A stretch of 64,000 bases of DNA. It comes from Nocardia tengchongensis. Lineage in GTDB: Bacteria > Actinomycetota > Actinomycetes > Mycobacteriales > Mycobacteriaceae. Shown here one piece after another: positions 19,074 through 28,698 of the stretch. The notes under the pieces were generated by a model that had not been told where the DNA came from, did not search any database, and saw only the letters and a program-made list of their open reading frames with translations. Location: assembly GCF_018362975.1 (NCBI RefSeq), contig NZ_CP074371.1, forward strand, positions 5,890,001-5,954,000, read 5' to 3'. A program made the translations under genes and the position numbers. Numbering within the stretch: the stretch's first letter is position 1; each line of letters begins with the position of its first letter.

Positions 19074-19727
19074 TTAGACCTGCTGGGCTCGGAGGAAGGC
19101 GCCGGTGCGGTCGAACTCGGCGACCACCTCCGAGCGGGCCGAGACGACGTTGGCGACTATGCGGATGTCGCGGCCGAAACGGGTCACGATGATGGCGGTG
19201 ACCTGGCCGTCGGGGATTTCGGCGCGGGTGCGGGCGGTGTCGACTATGTCCTCGATGCGGGAGAGGCCGGGGACCTCGCTGATGGTGAAGTTCTCGCCGT
19301 CCAGGTCGTCGGCGGCGGAGACGCGGGCGGGGTGCGGGGCGCTCAGGTCGCCGAGGGTGAAGGAGTAGTCGTCGAGCACGCGGGGCTGGCCCGGTGGCCG
19401 GACACGCAGGCGGACAGTCGGTTCGCGGGCGGTGAAATCGCGGTCGGCAAAGAATCGGGTGACCTGGACGGGTTGGTTGTTGAGGACGAAGCGGAACTCT
19501 GTGGAGTTCGGCGCCGTGAGGAGGATGACGTTCACATCCGGGTCGGCTGCGCCGATGCGCTGGGTCAGTGCGGCGATCGCGGCCTGCGGCAGGGCACTCA
19601 CCAATCCCCCTCCGCGGGTTCGGATCTGGTCCTCGAAATCGGCGCGATCCACCGCGCCGATACAGCCACTGGTACTGCCCAGCACGGCCAGGACCACCAG
19701 GACACGAAACCAGTTGCCACCGCGCAT
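19074..19727 (-). CDS. Putative lipoprotein
   Basis: 217 residues. N-terminal RVLVVLAVLGSTSGC is a lipoprotein signal peptide with the lipobox Cys at residue 22. The mature part is a mixed alpha/beta domain (FRFVLNNQPVQVTRFFADR, ITRFGRDIRIVANV-like strands) without a family I can name. Anchored to the outer face of the membrane; co-transcribed with the small membrane protein downstream. Confidence 0.75.
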   Translation of the reverse strand: MRGGNWFRVLVVLAVLGSTSGCIGAVDRADFEDQIRTRGGGLVSALPQAAIAALTQRIGAADPDVNVILLTAPNSTEFRFVLNNQPVQVTRFFADRDFTAREPTVRLRVRPPGQPRVLDDYSFTLGDLSAPHPARVSAADDLDGENFTISEVPGLSRIEDIVDTARTRAEIPDGQVTAIIVTRFGRDIRIVANVVSARSEVVAEFDRTGAFLRAQQV

Positions 19728-19737
19728 GTCCTGAATG

Positions 19738-20613
19738 CTAAGCGGTGCGGTCGGCGGCGAGGAGGTGGCCGTCGGCGCGGAGGGAGCGGTGGGCCGGTTC
19801 GATATCGGCTGCGTCGGCCAGGGAGTGCAGGGTGCGGTCGGCGGTGACGGTGAAGCCGTGGGCGGCGAGCAGGGTGGCCAGTGCGTCAGGGGTCCAGCTG
19901 GAGCGCTGGGGTTCTCGGGCCATGGGGTTGGGACGGCCGGAGAGGGTGAGCAGGAGTTGCATGGCTTTGCGGCCGTAGTTGTAGGTGCGGTTGGGGGTGG
20001 GATAAGTGAGGACCAGGCGGCTGGCGGGGGCGCTGCGGGTGGCGAGGGCCGACAGGGTTTCGGCTACCTGGGCAGGGGTCAGGTAGGGGACGACGCCCTC
20101 CCAGATCCAGGTGGTGGGGCGGGAGTCGTCATGGCCGGCCGTGGCGAGGGCTGCGGTCATGGAGTCTTCGGCGAAATCGACCGGGACGAAATGGATGTCG
20201 GCCACAGGTCGGCGATCGCCCAGGCGGTCGCGCTTCTCGGCTTGCGAGGCCGGGTGATCGACTTCGAAGATAGTTGTGGCCGACAGCTCGGGCATGCGCC
20301 AGGCTCGGGCGTCGAGGCCCGCGCCGAGGATGACCAGCTGAGGGTTGGCGGCAGCGCGGATCGCGTCGTCGATGGCGATGGTGCGGACCGCGAGGACTTC
20401 GGCGGTGGCGGAGAGTAATTCGTATTCCATGCGGAGGCCGAAGGACCTCGGGACCACGCCCGATCGAACGAGGGCGACCATTTCGCGTTCACTGTCGGCG
20501 AGGAGGTCGACCGCCACGGGGTCCGAGAATCGCCCGATTCCCAATCGTCCGTCCGCGACGGCCCGGCCCTGACAGACCAGGACGGCGGTGCGGCTCGCTG
20601 CGCGCTCGGTCAC
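19738..20613 (-). CDS. Class I SAM-dependent methyltransferase, mycobacterial LCMT/TIGR00027-like family
   Basis: 291 residues from the GTG at 20613. Family marks: the SAM motif LVILGAGLDARAWR near 92-105, FEVDHPASQAEKR near 116, and TTWIWEGVVPYLTPAQV near 166. This family (leucine-carboxyl-methyltransferase-like) is greatly expanded in mycobacteria and nocardiae; substrates are unknown. A GATAAT hexamer ends 7 nt before the start codon, giving a leaderless promoter. Only 10 nt separate its stop from the lipoprotein start. Confidence 0.85.
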   Translation of the reverse strand: MTERAASRTAVLVCQGRAVADGRLGIGRFSDPVAVDLLADSEREMVALVRSGVVPRSFGLRMEYELLSATAEVLAVRTIAIDDAIRAAANPQLVILGAGLDARAWRMPELSATTIFEVDHPASQAEKRDRLGDRRPVADIHFVPVDFAEDSMTAALATAGHDDSRPTTWIWEGVVPYLTPAQVAETLSALATRSAPASRLVLTYPTPNRTYNYGRKAMQLLLTLSGRPNPMAREPQRSSWTPDALATLLAAHGFTVTADRTLHSLADAADIEPAHRSLRADGHLLAADRTA

Positions 20614-20708
20614 GGGTTCATTATCGGCGCGCAGGGTGTGGTTCGCCCGCCGACGCAGCGGCGTGGACTCGCACCGAAGCGGGGTGTCGACGACACCGGC
20701 CGACCCCG

Positions 20709-21533
20709 TCAACCGACCAGCCGGGACGCCGTCACGGCCATGGTGGCGTAATCGATGGTGAAGGCGCCACCCAGCTCGTCGATGGCCGCGCCGATACCGT
20801 CGGTGACGGCCGCGAGGACCTCCGGCGACGCCTGGGTGAGCGAGCCATGGGTGGGGATCTGGTCGAGCCATTCCGCGCGGGAATAGGTACGCCGCCAATC
20901 GAATCGCCACTGCTCCGGTTCGGTGAAGTCGCCTGCGGCACGAATTCCGTCGGCGACTGTGGTCATGATCGCCTGGTACAGCTCCAGGGCCGGGCGGTCG
21001 GCTACCAGTGCGGTCGGCGAGTCCGGCAGGAACTTCCGGAACACGGCGGCAAACGGGGCGACCACCTCGGGGGGCATCTGCGGGACATGCCAGAACGCGG
21101 CCAGGCGGCCCTGGGGCCGCAACACCCGTGCCGCCTGTGCCGCGCCCGCGACGGGATCGATCCAGTGCCACGCGGTTCCGGAGATGACCGCGTCGAAGCT
21201 GCGCCCGGCCGGCTCCCACTGCTCGAAAGTGCCTATTTCGACATCGATTCCGGTATCGCGGGCGAAGGCCGCCATGCGCGGATCCGGCTCCACCCCGAGC
21301 ACCACGCAGCCGGCGTCGCGGAACTGGCGGGCCTCGATGCCGGTCCCGCAGCCGACGTCGAGCACCTGCTTTCCCGGGCTCGCGGCAAGGACGGCCTCGA
21401 TCAGGGCGACAGGATAGGGCGGGCGGGTGCGATCGTAGCGGGCGGTGTCGATACCGAAGGATTCGGCGACCTGCCGGTGTCGATGGGGACTCTGATCGGC
21501 GGATTCCGACCCTGCGGACGGTAGAGTGACCAT
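20709..21533 (-). CDS. Class I SAM-dependent methyltransferase (Methyltransf_11 type)
   Basis: 274 residues. VAESFGIDTARYDRTRPPYP precedes motif I VLDVGCGTGIEARQF near residue 57, then VLGVEPDPRM and SFDAVISGTAWHWID. This order is typical of small-molecule methyltransferases of the ubiE/trans-aconitate type; substrate unknown. It is divergent from a TetR gene, with the palindrome cluster 21536-21563 beginning 3 nt before its ATG and covering the likely -10 (TAAAGT), so TetR repression of this gene is likely. Confidence 0.85.
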   Translation of the reverse strand: MVTLPSAGSESADQSPHRHRQVAESFGIDTARYDRTRPPYPVALIEAVLAASPGKQVLDVGCGTGIEARQFRDAGCVVLGVEPDPRMAAFARDTGIDVEIGTFEQWEPAGRSFDAVISGTAWHWIDPVAGAAQAARVLRPQGRLAAFWHVPQMPPEVVAPFAAVFRKFLPDSPTALVADRPALELYQAIMTTVADGIRAAGDFTEPEQWRFDWRRTYSRAEWLDQIPTHGSLTQASPEVLAAVTDGIGAAIDELGGAFTIDYATMAVTASRLVG

Positions 21534-21535
21534 GC

Positions 21536-21563
21536 GCCCACTTTAAGTGGGCACTCGCCCACT
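21536..21563. promoter_or_regulatory. TetR operator cluster between methyltransferase and TetR genes
   Basis: Three half-sites: GCCCACTT-T-AAGTGGGC (21536-21552, perfect arms), then a further GCCCACT at 21557-21563, so that the central half-site can pair with either neighbour. It overlaps the methyltransferase promoter. Confidence 0.6.
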
Positions 21564-21605
21564 CGGCAAGCGCCCGTGGGTGGATCGACAGGAAGGAGAG
21601 CGCAG

Positions 21606-22244
21606 GTGCCCACCGGGGTCGCCATTCGGGACGCACGCGAGCAGCTGTTCGACGCGGCCGAGCGAATTCTGTTGCGGGACGGGCCCAGCGGGCTGACGAG
21701 CCGCTCGGTGACCGCCGAGGCGGGGTGCGCGAAAGGGGTGCTGCACCGGCATTTCGCCGACTTCGACGGATTCCTCGCCGAACTGGTCGAGGATCGCGTC
21801 GTCCGGGTCGAGCGGCTGGGCGCGGACTTACGAGACAAGGCCGGGGGCGGGACCGTCGCGGACAATCTCAGCGAAGCGTTGGCCGGGGTGTTCGAGACCG
21901 TCGCGGTGGCCGTCGTCAGCCTGGTCATCTACCGGGACGCGCTGCGGGCCCGCCTGCGCGAGCGTCGCCCGAACGGGATTCCACTCTTGACCGAGGCGAC
22001 GGAATCCATCGCCGGATACCTCGCCGAGGAAGCGCGGATCGGACGCATCACCGCCGGTGCCGACACCGCGCTGCTGGCTCGCACGCTGATCGGCTCGGGG
22101 CACCTGATCTTCGCGGACCGCGCTGCGCCGCGGCCGACGCCCGACGCGGTGCACAGCATGGTGACGGCCGTTCTGGGCGCGACCGTGGCGGACCGACCGC
22201 CGAGACGGCGAAGGACGAAAGTCTCACAGCGAGATCAGCCTTGA
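21606..22244 (+). CDS. TetR family regulator
   Basis: 212 residues from the GTG at 21606, preceded by AAGGAGAGCGCAG. The HTH LTSRSVTAEAGCAKGVLHRHFADFDGFLAELVEDR is at about residues 30-60. The C-terminal domain contains SLVIYRDALRARLRER; ligand unknown. The palindromes upstream and the divergent methyltransferase make this an autoregulated TetR/methyltransferase pair. Confidence 0.85.
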   Translation: MPTGVAIRDAREQLFDAAERILLRDGPSGLTSRSVTAEAGCAKGVLHRHFADFDGFLAELVEDRVVRVERLGADLRDKAGGGTVADNLSEALAGVFETVAVAVVSLVIYRDALRARLRERRPNGIPLLTEATESIAGYLAEEARIGRITAGADTALLARTLIGSGHLIFADRAAPRPTPDAVHSMVTAVLGATVADRPPRRRRTKVSQRDQP

Positions 22245-22314
22245 CACTCTCGCGGCGTCCCGGAAGTTTTGCTCCTGTCCTTCAGGTCACCCGCAGGAAA
22301 GGTCTCCCACCGCT

Positions 22315-22707
22315 GTGAGCAACGAGTACGCCACCCTGTCCCCCGCCGAGGTCGTCACCGCGCTGTGCGCCGAATGGCTCACCGGCACACCGGAATCGAT
22401 CGCCGAGTTCTTCACCGAGGACGCCGTCTACCACAACATTCCGATGCAGCCGTTCGTCGGCAAGGCCGCCATCCTGGAGTTCCTGCGCGGGTTCATCGGG
22501 GCCTTCGGCGGCATCGAGTTCACCGTGCACCACCAGGCCGTCACCGGCAATGTCGTGCTCAACGAGCGCACCGACCGATTCAGTCTGGGCGACAACAAGA
22601 TCGAGCTGCCCGTGACGGGAGTGTTCGAGGTGCGCGACGGGCGGATCGCGGCGTGGCGCGACTACTTCGACATGGCTCCGTTCGCCGCGCTGCAGCAGGG
22701 CGCGTAG
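22315..22707 (+). CDS. SnoaL-like / limonene-1,2-epoxide hydrolase-family protein
   Basis: 130 residues, NTF2-like cone fold: VVTALCAEWLTGTPESIAEFFTEDAVYHNIPM at the start, then LNERTDRFSLGDNKIELPVTGVFEVRDGRIAAWRDYFD. The terminal WRDYFD is typical of limonene-epoxide-hydrolase-like proteins, so an epoxide hydrolase or isomerase role is possible; without a clear Asp-Arg-Asp triad this is not certain. GTG start. A TTGACA at 22240-22245 overlapping the TetR stop may be a -35 box for this gene. Confidence 0.75.
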   Translation: MSNEYATLSPAEVVTALCAEWLTGTPESIAEFFTEDAVYHNIPMQPFVGKAAILEFLRGFIGAFGGIEFTVHHQAVTGNVVLNERTDRFSLGDNKIELPVTGVFEVRDGRIAAWRDYFDMAPFAALQQGA

Positions 22708-22710
22708 CGG

Positions 22711-23493
22711 TCAGAAACTCTGCCAGGCGGGCTTGTTCGCGACCGCGAAGCGGTAGTAGTCGACCGCTTTCAGGTTCGCGGCGGCCGCCGGGTCGACGAT
22801 GACGGTGACGTGCGGATGCATCTGCAGAATCGACGCCGGGCAGAACGCCGACACCGGGCCCTCCACGGCGGCGGCGACCGCCTCGGCCTTGCCCTCGCCG
22901 GTCGCGACCATCAGCAGATGCCCTGCGTCGCTGATGGTTCCGAGCCCCTGCGTCAGCACGTGCGTGGGCACCTGGGTGAGATCGTCGTCGAAGAAACGGG
23001 CATTGTCCTCGCGGGTCTTCGGGGTCAGCGTCTTCACGCGGGTGCGCGAGCGCAGCGAGGATCCCGGCTCGTTGAAGCCGAGGTGACCGTTGGCGCCGAT
23101 CCCCAGGATCTGCACCGCGATGGGTCCGCTCTCGGCGATGGCGCGCTCGTACGCGGCCGCGGCGGCCGGGATGTCGGCGGCATTGCCGTCGGGGCAGTGC
23201 ACGTCGGCATCGGCGAAGTCGACGTGTGCGGTGAATTCGTCGCGGATGAACTGCCGGTAGGACTGGGGGTGTCCCGGAGGCAGGCCGATGTACTCGTCGA
23301 GCAGGTACGCCTGTACCCCGGCGAAACTCAGGCCTTCCTCCCGGTGCTGCCGGATGAGCTCCCGGTACGCGCCCAGCGGTGAGGACCCCGTGGCCAGTCC
23401 GATGGCGCGAGCTCCCCGGCGCACGTGGTCGGCCATGATGCGGCCCGCCAGTACTCCGGCCTCGGCCGCGTTGTCGGTGATCACGAGTTCCAT
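22711..23493 (-). CDS. nagB: Glucosamine-6-phosphate deaminase
   Basis: 260 residues, the usual length. IGLATGSSPLGAYREL binds phosphate, YLLDEYIGLP carries the catalytic Asp, and GIGANGHLGFNEPGSS carries the catalytic His. It converts GlcN-6-P to fructose-6-P + NH3. It is the last gene of the ptsG-type operon: the ATG at 23493 (GGAGCCCT upstream) overlaps the nagA stop by 13 nt. Most likely repressed by the DasR-type regulator through the shared dre sites in front of EIIC. Confidence 0.95.
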   Translation of the reverse strand: MELVITDNAAEAGVLAGRIMADHVRRGARAIGLATGSSPLGAYRELIRQHREEGLSFAGVQAYLLDEYIGLPPGHPQSYRQFIRDEFTAHVDFADADVHCPDGNAADIPAAAAAYERAIAESGPIAVQILGIGANGHLGFNEPGSSLRSRTRVKTLTPKTREDNARFFDDDLTQVPTHVLTQGLGTISDAGHLLMVATGEGKAEAVAAAVEGPVSAFCPASILQMHPHVTVIVDPAAAANLKAVDYYRFAVANKPAWQSF

Positions 23494-24647
23494 AGGGCTC
23501 CGTCCTTGTACACGGTCACGGGGGTGAGATGGTGGTCGGCGATCAGGATGTCGGCGCGCATCCCCGTGGACAGCGCGCCGATCTCGCCGGACCGACCGAG
23601 GAGCCTGGCCGGAGTGGCGCAGGCGGCGGTCGCGGCCGCGGTCAGATCGACCCCGGCCTGGAAAACAGTGCGGCGCAACACTTCCGATGCGGTGGCGGTG
23701 CCGCCCGCGATGGCGCCCTCGCCGTCCGGGTCGTAGATGCGCGAGACGCCGTCGTGCACGACCACGTCGAGGCTGCCGAGCTGGTAGCGGCCGTCCGGCT
23801 GCCCGGCGGCGGCCATCGAGTCGGTGATGAGGGCCAGGTTGGCGGGGCCGATGGTGTCGAAGACCATGCGGACGGTGCCGTCGGCCAGGTGCACGCCGTC
23901 GCCGATGACCTCCGCGATCACGTCGCCGCGACCGGCGGCGGCCATGGCGGCGGTCAGGAAGTTGGCGTCGCGGTGCGCCAGCTCGGGCATGGCATTGAAC
24001 AGGTGGGTGATCGATACCCGCCAGCCGCGCCGCATGGCGTGCACGGACCGCTCGTAGTCGGCGACGGTGTGTCCCAGGGAGAGAATCACATTCGCGTCGG
24101 CGAGTACGTCGGCGAGGGCATCGAAGTTCGCGGTTTCCGGGGCCACGGTCACCGACACGATGCGTCCGCCGCCGTAGTCGATGAGACGTTCCAGCAGTGC
24201 CGGGTCGCCGGGCAGGATCCGCTGCGGGTCGTGGGCCCCGCACCGGTGCTCGCTGATGAACGGACCCTCCAGGTGGATGCCCGCCAGCAGCCCCTCGTCG
24301 ACGGCAACGCCGAGCACCTTGATGCGGTCGCGCAGTTCGGTTTCGGTCGCCGAGACCAGCGAGGCGATCAGTGTGGTGGTGCCGCGCCCGCGGTGGTAGC
24401 TCGCGGCGGCGGCCACGCCCTCGGCATCGGTTTCGGGGAACCCGAATCCGCCGCCGCCGTGGCAGTGCACGTCGATGAGACCGGGCAGGATGATCGGCGG
24501 CTCGGCGGCCGGCGGCGGCAGTTCGCCGCCGAATCCCGCTGCCGGGCCGACGTAGTCGAGGCGCGGTCCGTCGAACGACACCACTCCGTCGGCGAGGTCG
24601 CCCACCTCGGTGAGGGTGACGACCCGGCCGCGCAGGGTGGTCCTCAC
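23481..24647 (-). CDS. nagA: N-acetylglucosamine-6-phosphate deacetylase
   Basis: 388 residues, amidohydrolase fold. Metal and substrate motifs in order: LIDVHCHGGGGFGFPETD, the Glu of GIHLEGPFIS, SLGHTVADYE, SITHLFNAMPELAHRD and the catalytic Asp in LITDSMAA. It removes the acetyl group from GlcNAc-6-P. The GTG start overlaps the ptsI stop (GTGA), and the gene overlaps nagB. Confidence 0.95.
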   Translation of the reverse strand: MRTTLRGRVVTLTEVGDLADGVVSFDGPRLDYVGPAAGFGGELPPPAAEPPIILPGLIDVHCHGGGGFGFPETDAEGVAAAASYHRGRGTTTLIASLVSATETELRDRIKVLGVAVDEGLLAGIHLEGPFISEHRCGAHDPQRILPGDPALLERLIDYGGGRIVSVTVAPETANFDALADVLADANVILSLGHTVADYERSVHAMRRGWRVSITHLFNAMPELAHRDANFLTAAMAAAGRGDVIAEVIGDGVHLADGTVRMVFDTIGPANLALITDSMAAAGQPDGRYQLGSLDVVVHDGVSRIYDPDGEGAIAGGTATASEVLRRTVFQAGVDLTAAATAACATPARLLGRSGEIGALSTGMRADILIADHHLTPVTVYKDGALWNS

Positions 24648-26299
24648 GTATCCACCCCCAGGGCGGCGCGGGCGGCCCGGAGAGCGTCCTCGGCGGTCCG
24701 CGCCGAAACGACCGCCGCCGCAGCGGCTTCACACTGCGCCCGGGTGACCTCGGCCAGCTTGGCACGCACCCCGGCGATCGAGCGCGGCGCCATCGACAGC
24801 GTCTCGACCCCGAGACCCACCAGCACACACGCGAATTCGGGATTGGACGCGGATTCACCGCACACGCCGACCTTGACGCCCTGCTTCGCGGCCCCGGTCA
24901 CCACGGTCGCGATGGTCACGGCCAGCGCCGGTTGCCACGGATCGTGCAGCGCCGCGACCGCCGAGGACATCCGGTCCGCGCCGAACAGGTACTGCGAGAG
25001 GTCATTGGTGCCGATCGAGAAGAATTCGACCTCGGCGCCCAGATACTCCGAGCGCAGTGCGGCCGCGGGGATCTCGATCATGATGCCGGGCGTCTCGAGC
25101 CCGGCGGTGCGAGCGCGGGCGGCGAAGTAGGCCGCCTCCTCCACCGTCGCGACCATCGGTGCCATGACCTTGACCGGGGTCCCGGTCTCCTTGACCGCGG
25201 CCTCGACAGCCGTCAGCTGATCGAGCAGTGTCCCCTCATCGACGCTGCTCAATCGCAGGCCACGCACACCCAGCGCGGGGTTCTCCTCGTCCGGCAGGGC
25301 GAGGTAGGGCAACGGTTTATCGGATCCGGCATCGAGGGTGCGGACGATGACCGGCCGGTCGCCCATGATGCGGAAGATCTCGGCGTATCGCTCGGACTGC
25401 TCGGCCACCGTGGGCGCCGATTTCCGGTCCAGGAACAGGAACTCGGTCCGGAACAGGCCGACGCCTTCGGCGCCGAGCTCGACCGCCAGCCGCGCATCGG
25501 CGGCCGAGCCGACATTCGCCAGCAGCGGCACGGCGTGGCCGTCGGAGGTGCGGCCCGGCCCGGTCGGCACTGCCGCCTGCCGGGCGCGCAGCGCCAGGAC
25601 TTCCTCGCGCCGGGCGGCGGTGGGCTCGAACTCGATCACCCCGGAGGTTCCGTCGAGCACGATCTCGGTCCCCTCGGCGATCGTGACCGCCTCGGGTGCC
25701 GCGACCACGGCCGGAATGCCCAGCGCCTTGGCCAGAATCGCGGTATGCGAGGTGGGTCCGCCCGCCACGGTGAGCAGGCCGATCACCCGCTCCGGGTCCA
25801 GCGAGGCGGTGTCGGCGGGAGCGAGGTCCTGCGCGGCCAGCACGAACGGCGTTGCGCTGTCCGGGATTCCGGGCGGGTCGACGCCCAGCAGTTCGGCCAC
25901 CACGCGCTGGCCCACGTCCCGCAGGTCCGAGGCGCGTTCGGCCATCAGGCCGCCGAGCGCGGTCAGCTGCTCGCCGAAGTGCGTGACGGCCCGGGTGACC
26001 GCGTGCGCGGTGGGCGTCCCGCCGCGGATATCGGCGCGCACCTGATCCAGCAGCGCCGGATCGGCGGCCAGCGCCGAGGTCATGAACAGGATGTCGGCCG
26101 CGGGCCCGGTGGCGTCGAGCGCCTGCGCCGAGTACCGCCCGGCAACGGTCTCGAACGCGGTCTCCGCGCGGGCGATTTCGGCCTCGACGTCACTCCCGGG
26201 TGCGTCGTCCGGGCTGGTGACGGGCGCGGCGGCCAGCCACTTCACCGATCCGACCGCGATCCCGGGAGCGGCGGCGACGCCGCGCACCTCACGCGTCAA
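24644..26299 (-). CDS. ptsI: PTS enzyme I (phosphoenolpyruvate-protein phosphotransferase)
   Basis: 551 residues. The phosphorylatable His185 lies in GGPTSHTAILAKALGIP; LFRTEFLFLDRK and the C-terminal Cys motif VGVCGESASNP belong to the PEP-binding domain. It passes phosphate from PEP to HPr. The TTG start at 26299 lies inside the end of ptsH (11-nt overlap) and is supported by GGAG 8 nt upstream; a GTG further in is the alternative. Confidence 0.95.
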   Translation of the reverse strand: MTREVRGVAAAPGIAVGSVKWLAAAPVTSPDDAPGSDVEAEIARAETAFETVAGRYSAQALDATGPAADILFMTSALAADPALLDQVRADIRGGTPTAHAVTRAVTHFGEQLTALGGLMAERASDLRDVGQRVVAELLGVDPPGIPDSATPFVLAAQDLAPADTASLDPERVIGLLTVAGGPTSHTAILAKALGIPAVVAAPEAVTIAEGTEIVLDGTSGVIEFEPTAARREEVLALRARQAAVPTGPGRTSDGHAVPLLANVGSAADARLAVELGAEGVGLFRTEFLFLDRKSAPTVAEQSERYAEIFRIMGDRPVIVRTLDAGSDKPLPYLALPDEENPALGVRGLRLSSVDEGTLLDQLTAVEAAVKETGTPVKVMAPMVATVEEAAYFAARARTAGLETPGIMIEIPAAALRSEYLGAEVEFFSIGTNDLSQYLFGADRMSSAVAALHDPWQPALAVTIATVVTGAAKQGVKVGVCGESASNPEFACVLVGLGVETLSMAPRSIAGVRAKLAEVTRAQCEAAAAAVVSARTAEDALRAARAALGVDT

Positions 26300-26548
26300 G
26301 ATCTGTCTCCAGCATCGAGACCAGTTTATCGAGGGCGGTCTCGGCCCCGTCCTGGGCGTGCAGGGTGACGGTGTCGCCCTGTTCGACGCCCAGGGTCATG
26401 ATCTGCAGCAGCGAGTTGGCGGCGACGGGATCCTTGCCGGCCTTCGAGATCTGCACGGGCACACCGGCTTCCCCGGCGGCCTTGGCGAACAGGGCAGCGG
26501 GCCGCGCGTGCAGTCCGGTCTTCGAGGCGACTACGGCGGTTCGGGTGA

Positions 26549-26552
<4 letters not shown>
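26289..26552 (-). CDS. ptsH: PTS phosphocarrier protein HPr
   Basis: 87 residues, the family length. The active-site His15 lies in KTGLHARPAALFAKAA, and Ser47 in ANSLLQIMTLGVEQGD. It relays phosphate from EI to EIIA. The ATG overlaps the EIIC stop (ATGA) and the end overlaps ptsI. Confidence 0.96.
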
Positions 26553-27838
<1,286 letters not shown>

Positions 27839-27865
27839 GGCGAGTCCTCAGTTCAACTAGCGTCA

Positions 27866-27879
27866 CTGGTTATAACCAG
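27866..27879. promoter_or_regulatory. DasR/NagR (dre-type) operator 1
   Basis: CTGGTTATAACCAG, a perfect 14-bp palindrome preceded by A: fits the DasR-responsive element (ACTGGTnnannACCAGT-like) known in actinomycetes. It lies between the EIIC and EIIB genes. Confidence 0.8.
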
Positions 27880-27886
27880 AGATATA

Positions 27887-27900
27887 CTGGTTATAACCAG
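27887..27900. promoter_or_regulatory. DasR/NagR (dre-type) operator 2
   Basis: A second identical CTGGTTATAACCAG palindrome, 21 bp centre to centre from operator 1, so both face the same side of the helix. Confidence 0.8.
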
Positions 27901-27930
27901 CTTTGTCTACTCGACACGCACGGAGGAAAT

Positions 27931-28161
27931 ATGTCGAAAGCGAATCAGATCGTCGCGGGCCTGGGCGGCGCGGACAATATCGTCGAGGTCGAAGGCTGCA
28001 TCACGCGCCTGCGCGTCGAGGTCAAGGACGCCGGCAAGGTCGACGACAAGGCGCTCAAGGCCGCCGGCGCGCACGGCGTGGTGAAGATGGGCGACGCGGT
28101 GCAGGTCGTCGTCGGCCCGACCGCCGACGCGCTCGCCGAAGACATCAACGACATGATCTGA
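27931..28161 (+). CDS. PTS EIIB, GlcNAc/glucose type
   Basis: 76 residues. The phosphocysteine is Cys23 in EGCITRLRVEVKDAGKVD, the EIIB-Glc signature. It relays phosphate from EIIA to the sugar bound by EIIC. ACGGAGGAAAT precedes the ATG. It is transcribed divergently from the EIIC operon, from the same dre-containing region, and followed 5 nt later by the EIIA gene. Confidence 0.93.
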   Translation: MSKANQIVAGLGGADNIVEVEGCITRLRVEVKDAGKVDDKALKAAGAHGVVKMGDAVQVVVGPTADALAEDINDMI

Positions 28162-28166
28162 CCGCC

Positions 28167-28616
28167 ATGAGCACAGTGATTCTCGCGCCGCTCGACGGCC
28201 TCGCCATCCCCCTGTCCGAAGTCCCCGATCCGGTCTTCTCCGCCGAGATGGTCGGCGCGGGCGCGGCCATCGAACCACCCGACACCGATGCCGCCGTCAC
28301 GGTGGTCGCCCCGGTCGCCGGCTCGATCGTGAAACTGCACCCGCACGCCGCCGTCATCGTCACCGCCGACGGCACCGGCGTGCTGCTGCACGTCGGCATC
28401 GACACCGTCGGCAAGGCGGACCTGTTCGAGCTGAAGGCCGCCGAGGGCGATCAGATCGAGGCTGGCGATCCGCTGATCACCTTCTCCCCCAATGCGATTC
28501 GCCGACTGGGGCTGAGCGCCGCGGTGCCGGTGGTGGTCATGGACTCCGCCCCCGGCTCGACGCATTCGACGGCCACCGGACCGGTCGCCACGGGAGCGGT
28601 CCTGTTCACGATGTGA
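28167..28616 (+). CDS. crr: PTS EIIA, glucose-type (Crr-like)
   Basis: 149 residues. The active His75 lies in GVLLHVGIDTVGKADLFE, and the second conserved His60 in VKLHPHAAV. It accepts phosphate from HPr and passes it to EIIB. It forms a two-gene unit with the EIIB gene and ends at the convergent terminator 28652-28681. Confidence 0.93.
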   Translation: MSTVILAPLDGLAIPLSEVPDPVFSAEMVGAGAAIEPPDTDAAVTVVAPVAGSIVKLHPHAAVIVTADGTGVLLHVGIDTVGKADLFELKAAEGDQIEAGDPLITFSPNAIRRLGLSAAVPVVVMDSAPGSTHSTATGPVATGAVLFTM

Positions 28617-28651
28617 CCGCGGAAGTCACCATGTGACCGCGGAAACGACAC

Positions 28652-28681
28652 GAGCCGCCGTCCCGAATGGGGCGGCGGCTC
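28652..28681. terminator. Bidirectional terminator between EIIA and the GntR regulator
   Basis: GAGCCGCCG (28652-28660) pairs with CGGCGGCTC (28673-28681); the inner bases extend the stem through TCCC/GGGG to a GAAT loop. CAATCGTTTT follows on the + strand. Confidence 0.8.
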
Positions 28682-28698
28682 AATCGTTTTCGGAGCGG

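Noticed and set aside
22240..22268. Strong sigma70-type promoter TTGACA before the SnoaL-like gene
   Set aside because: The -35 box is good but the -10 (AAGTTT) at 17-bp spacing is weak; not entered as a separate feature.
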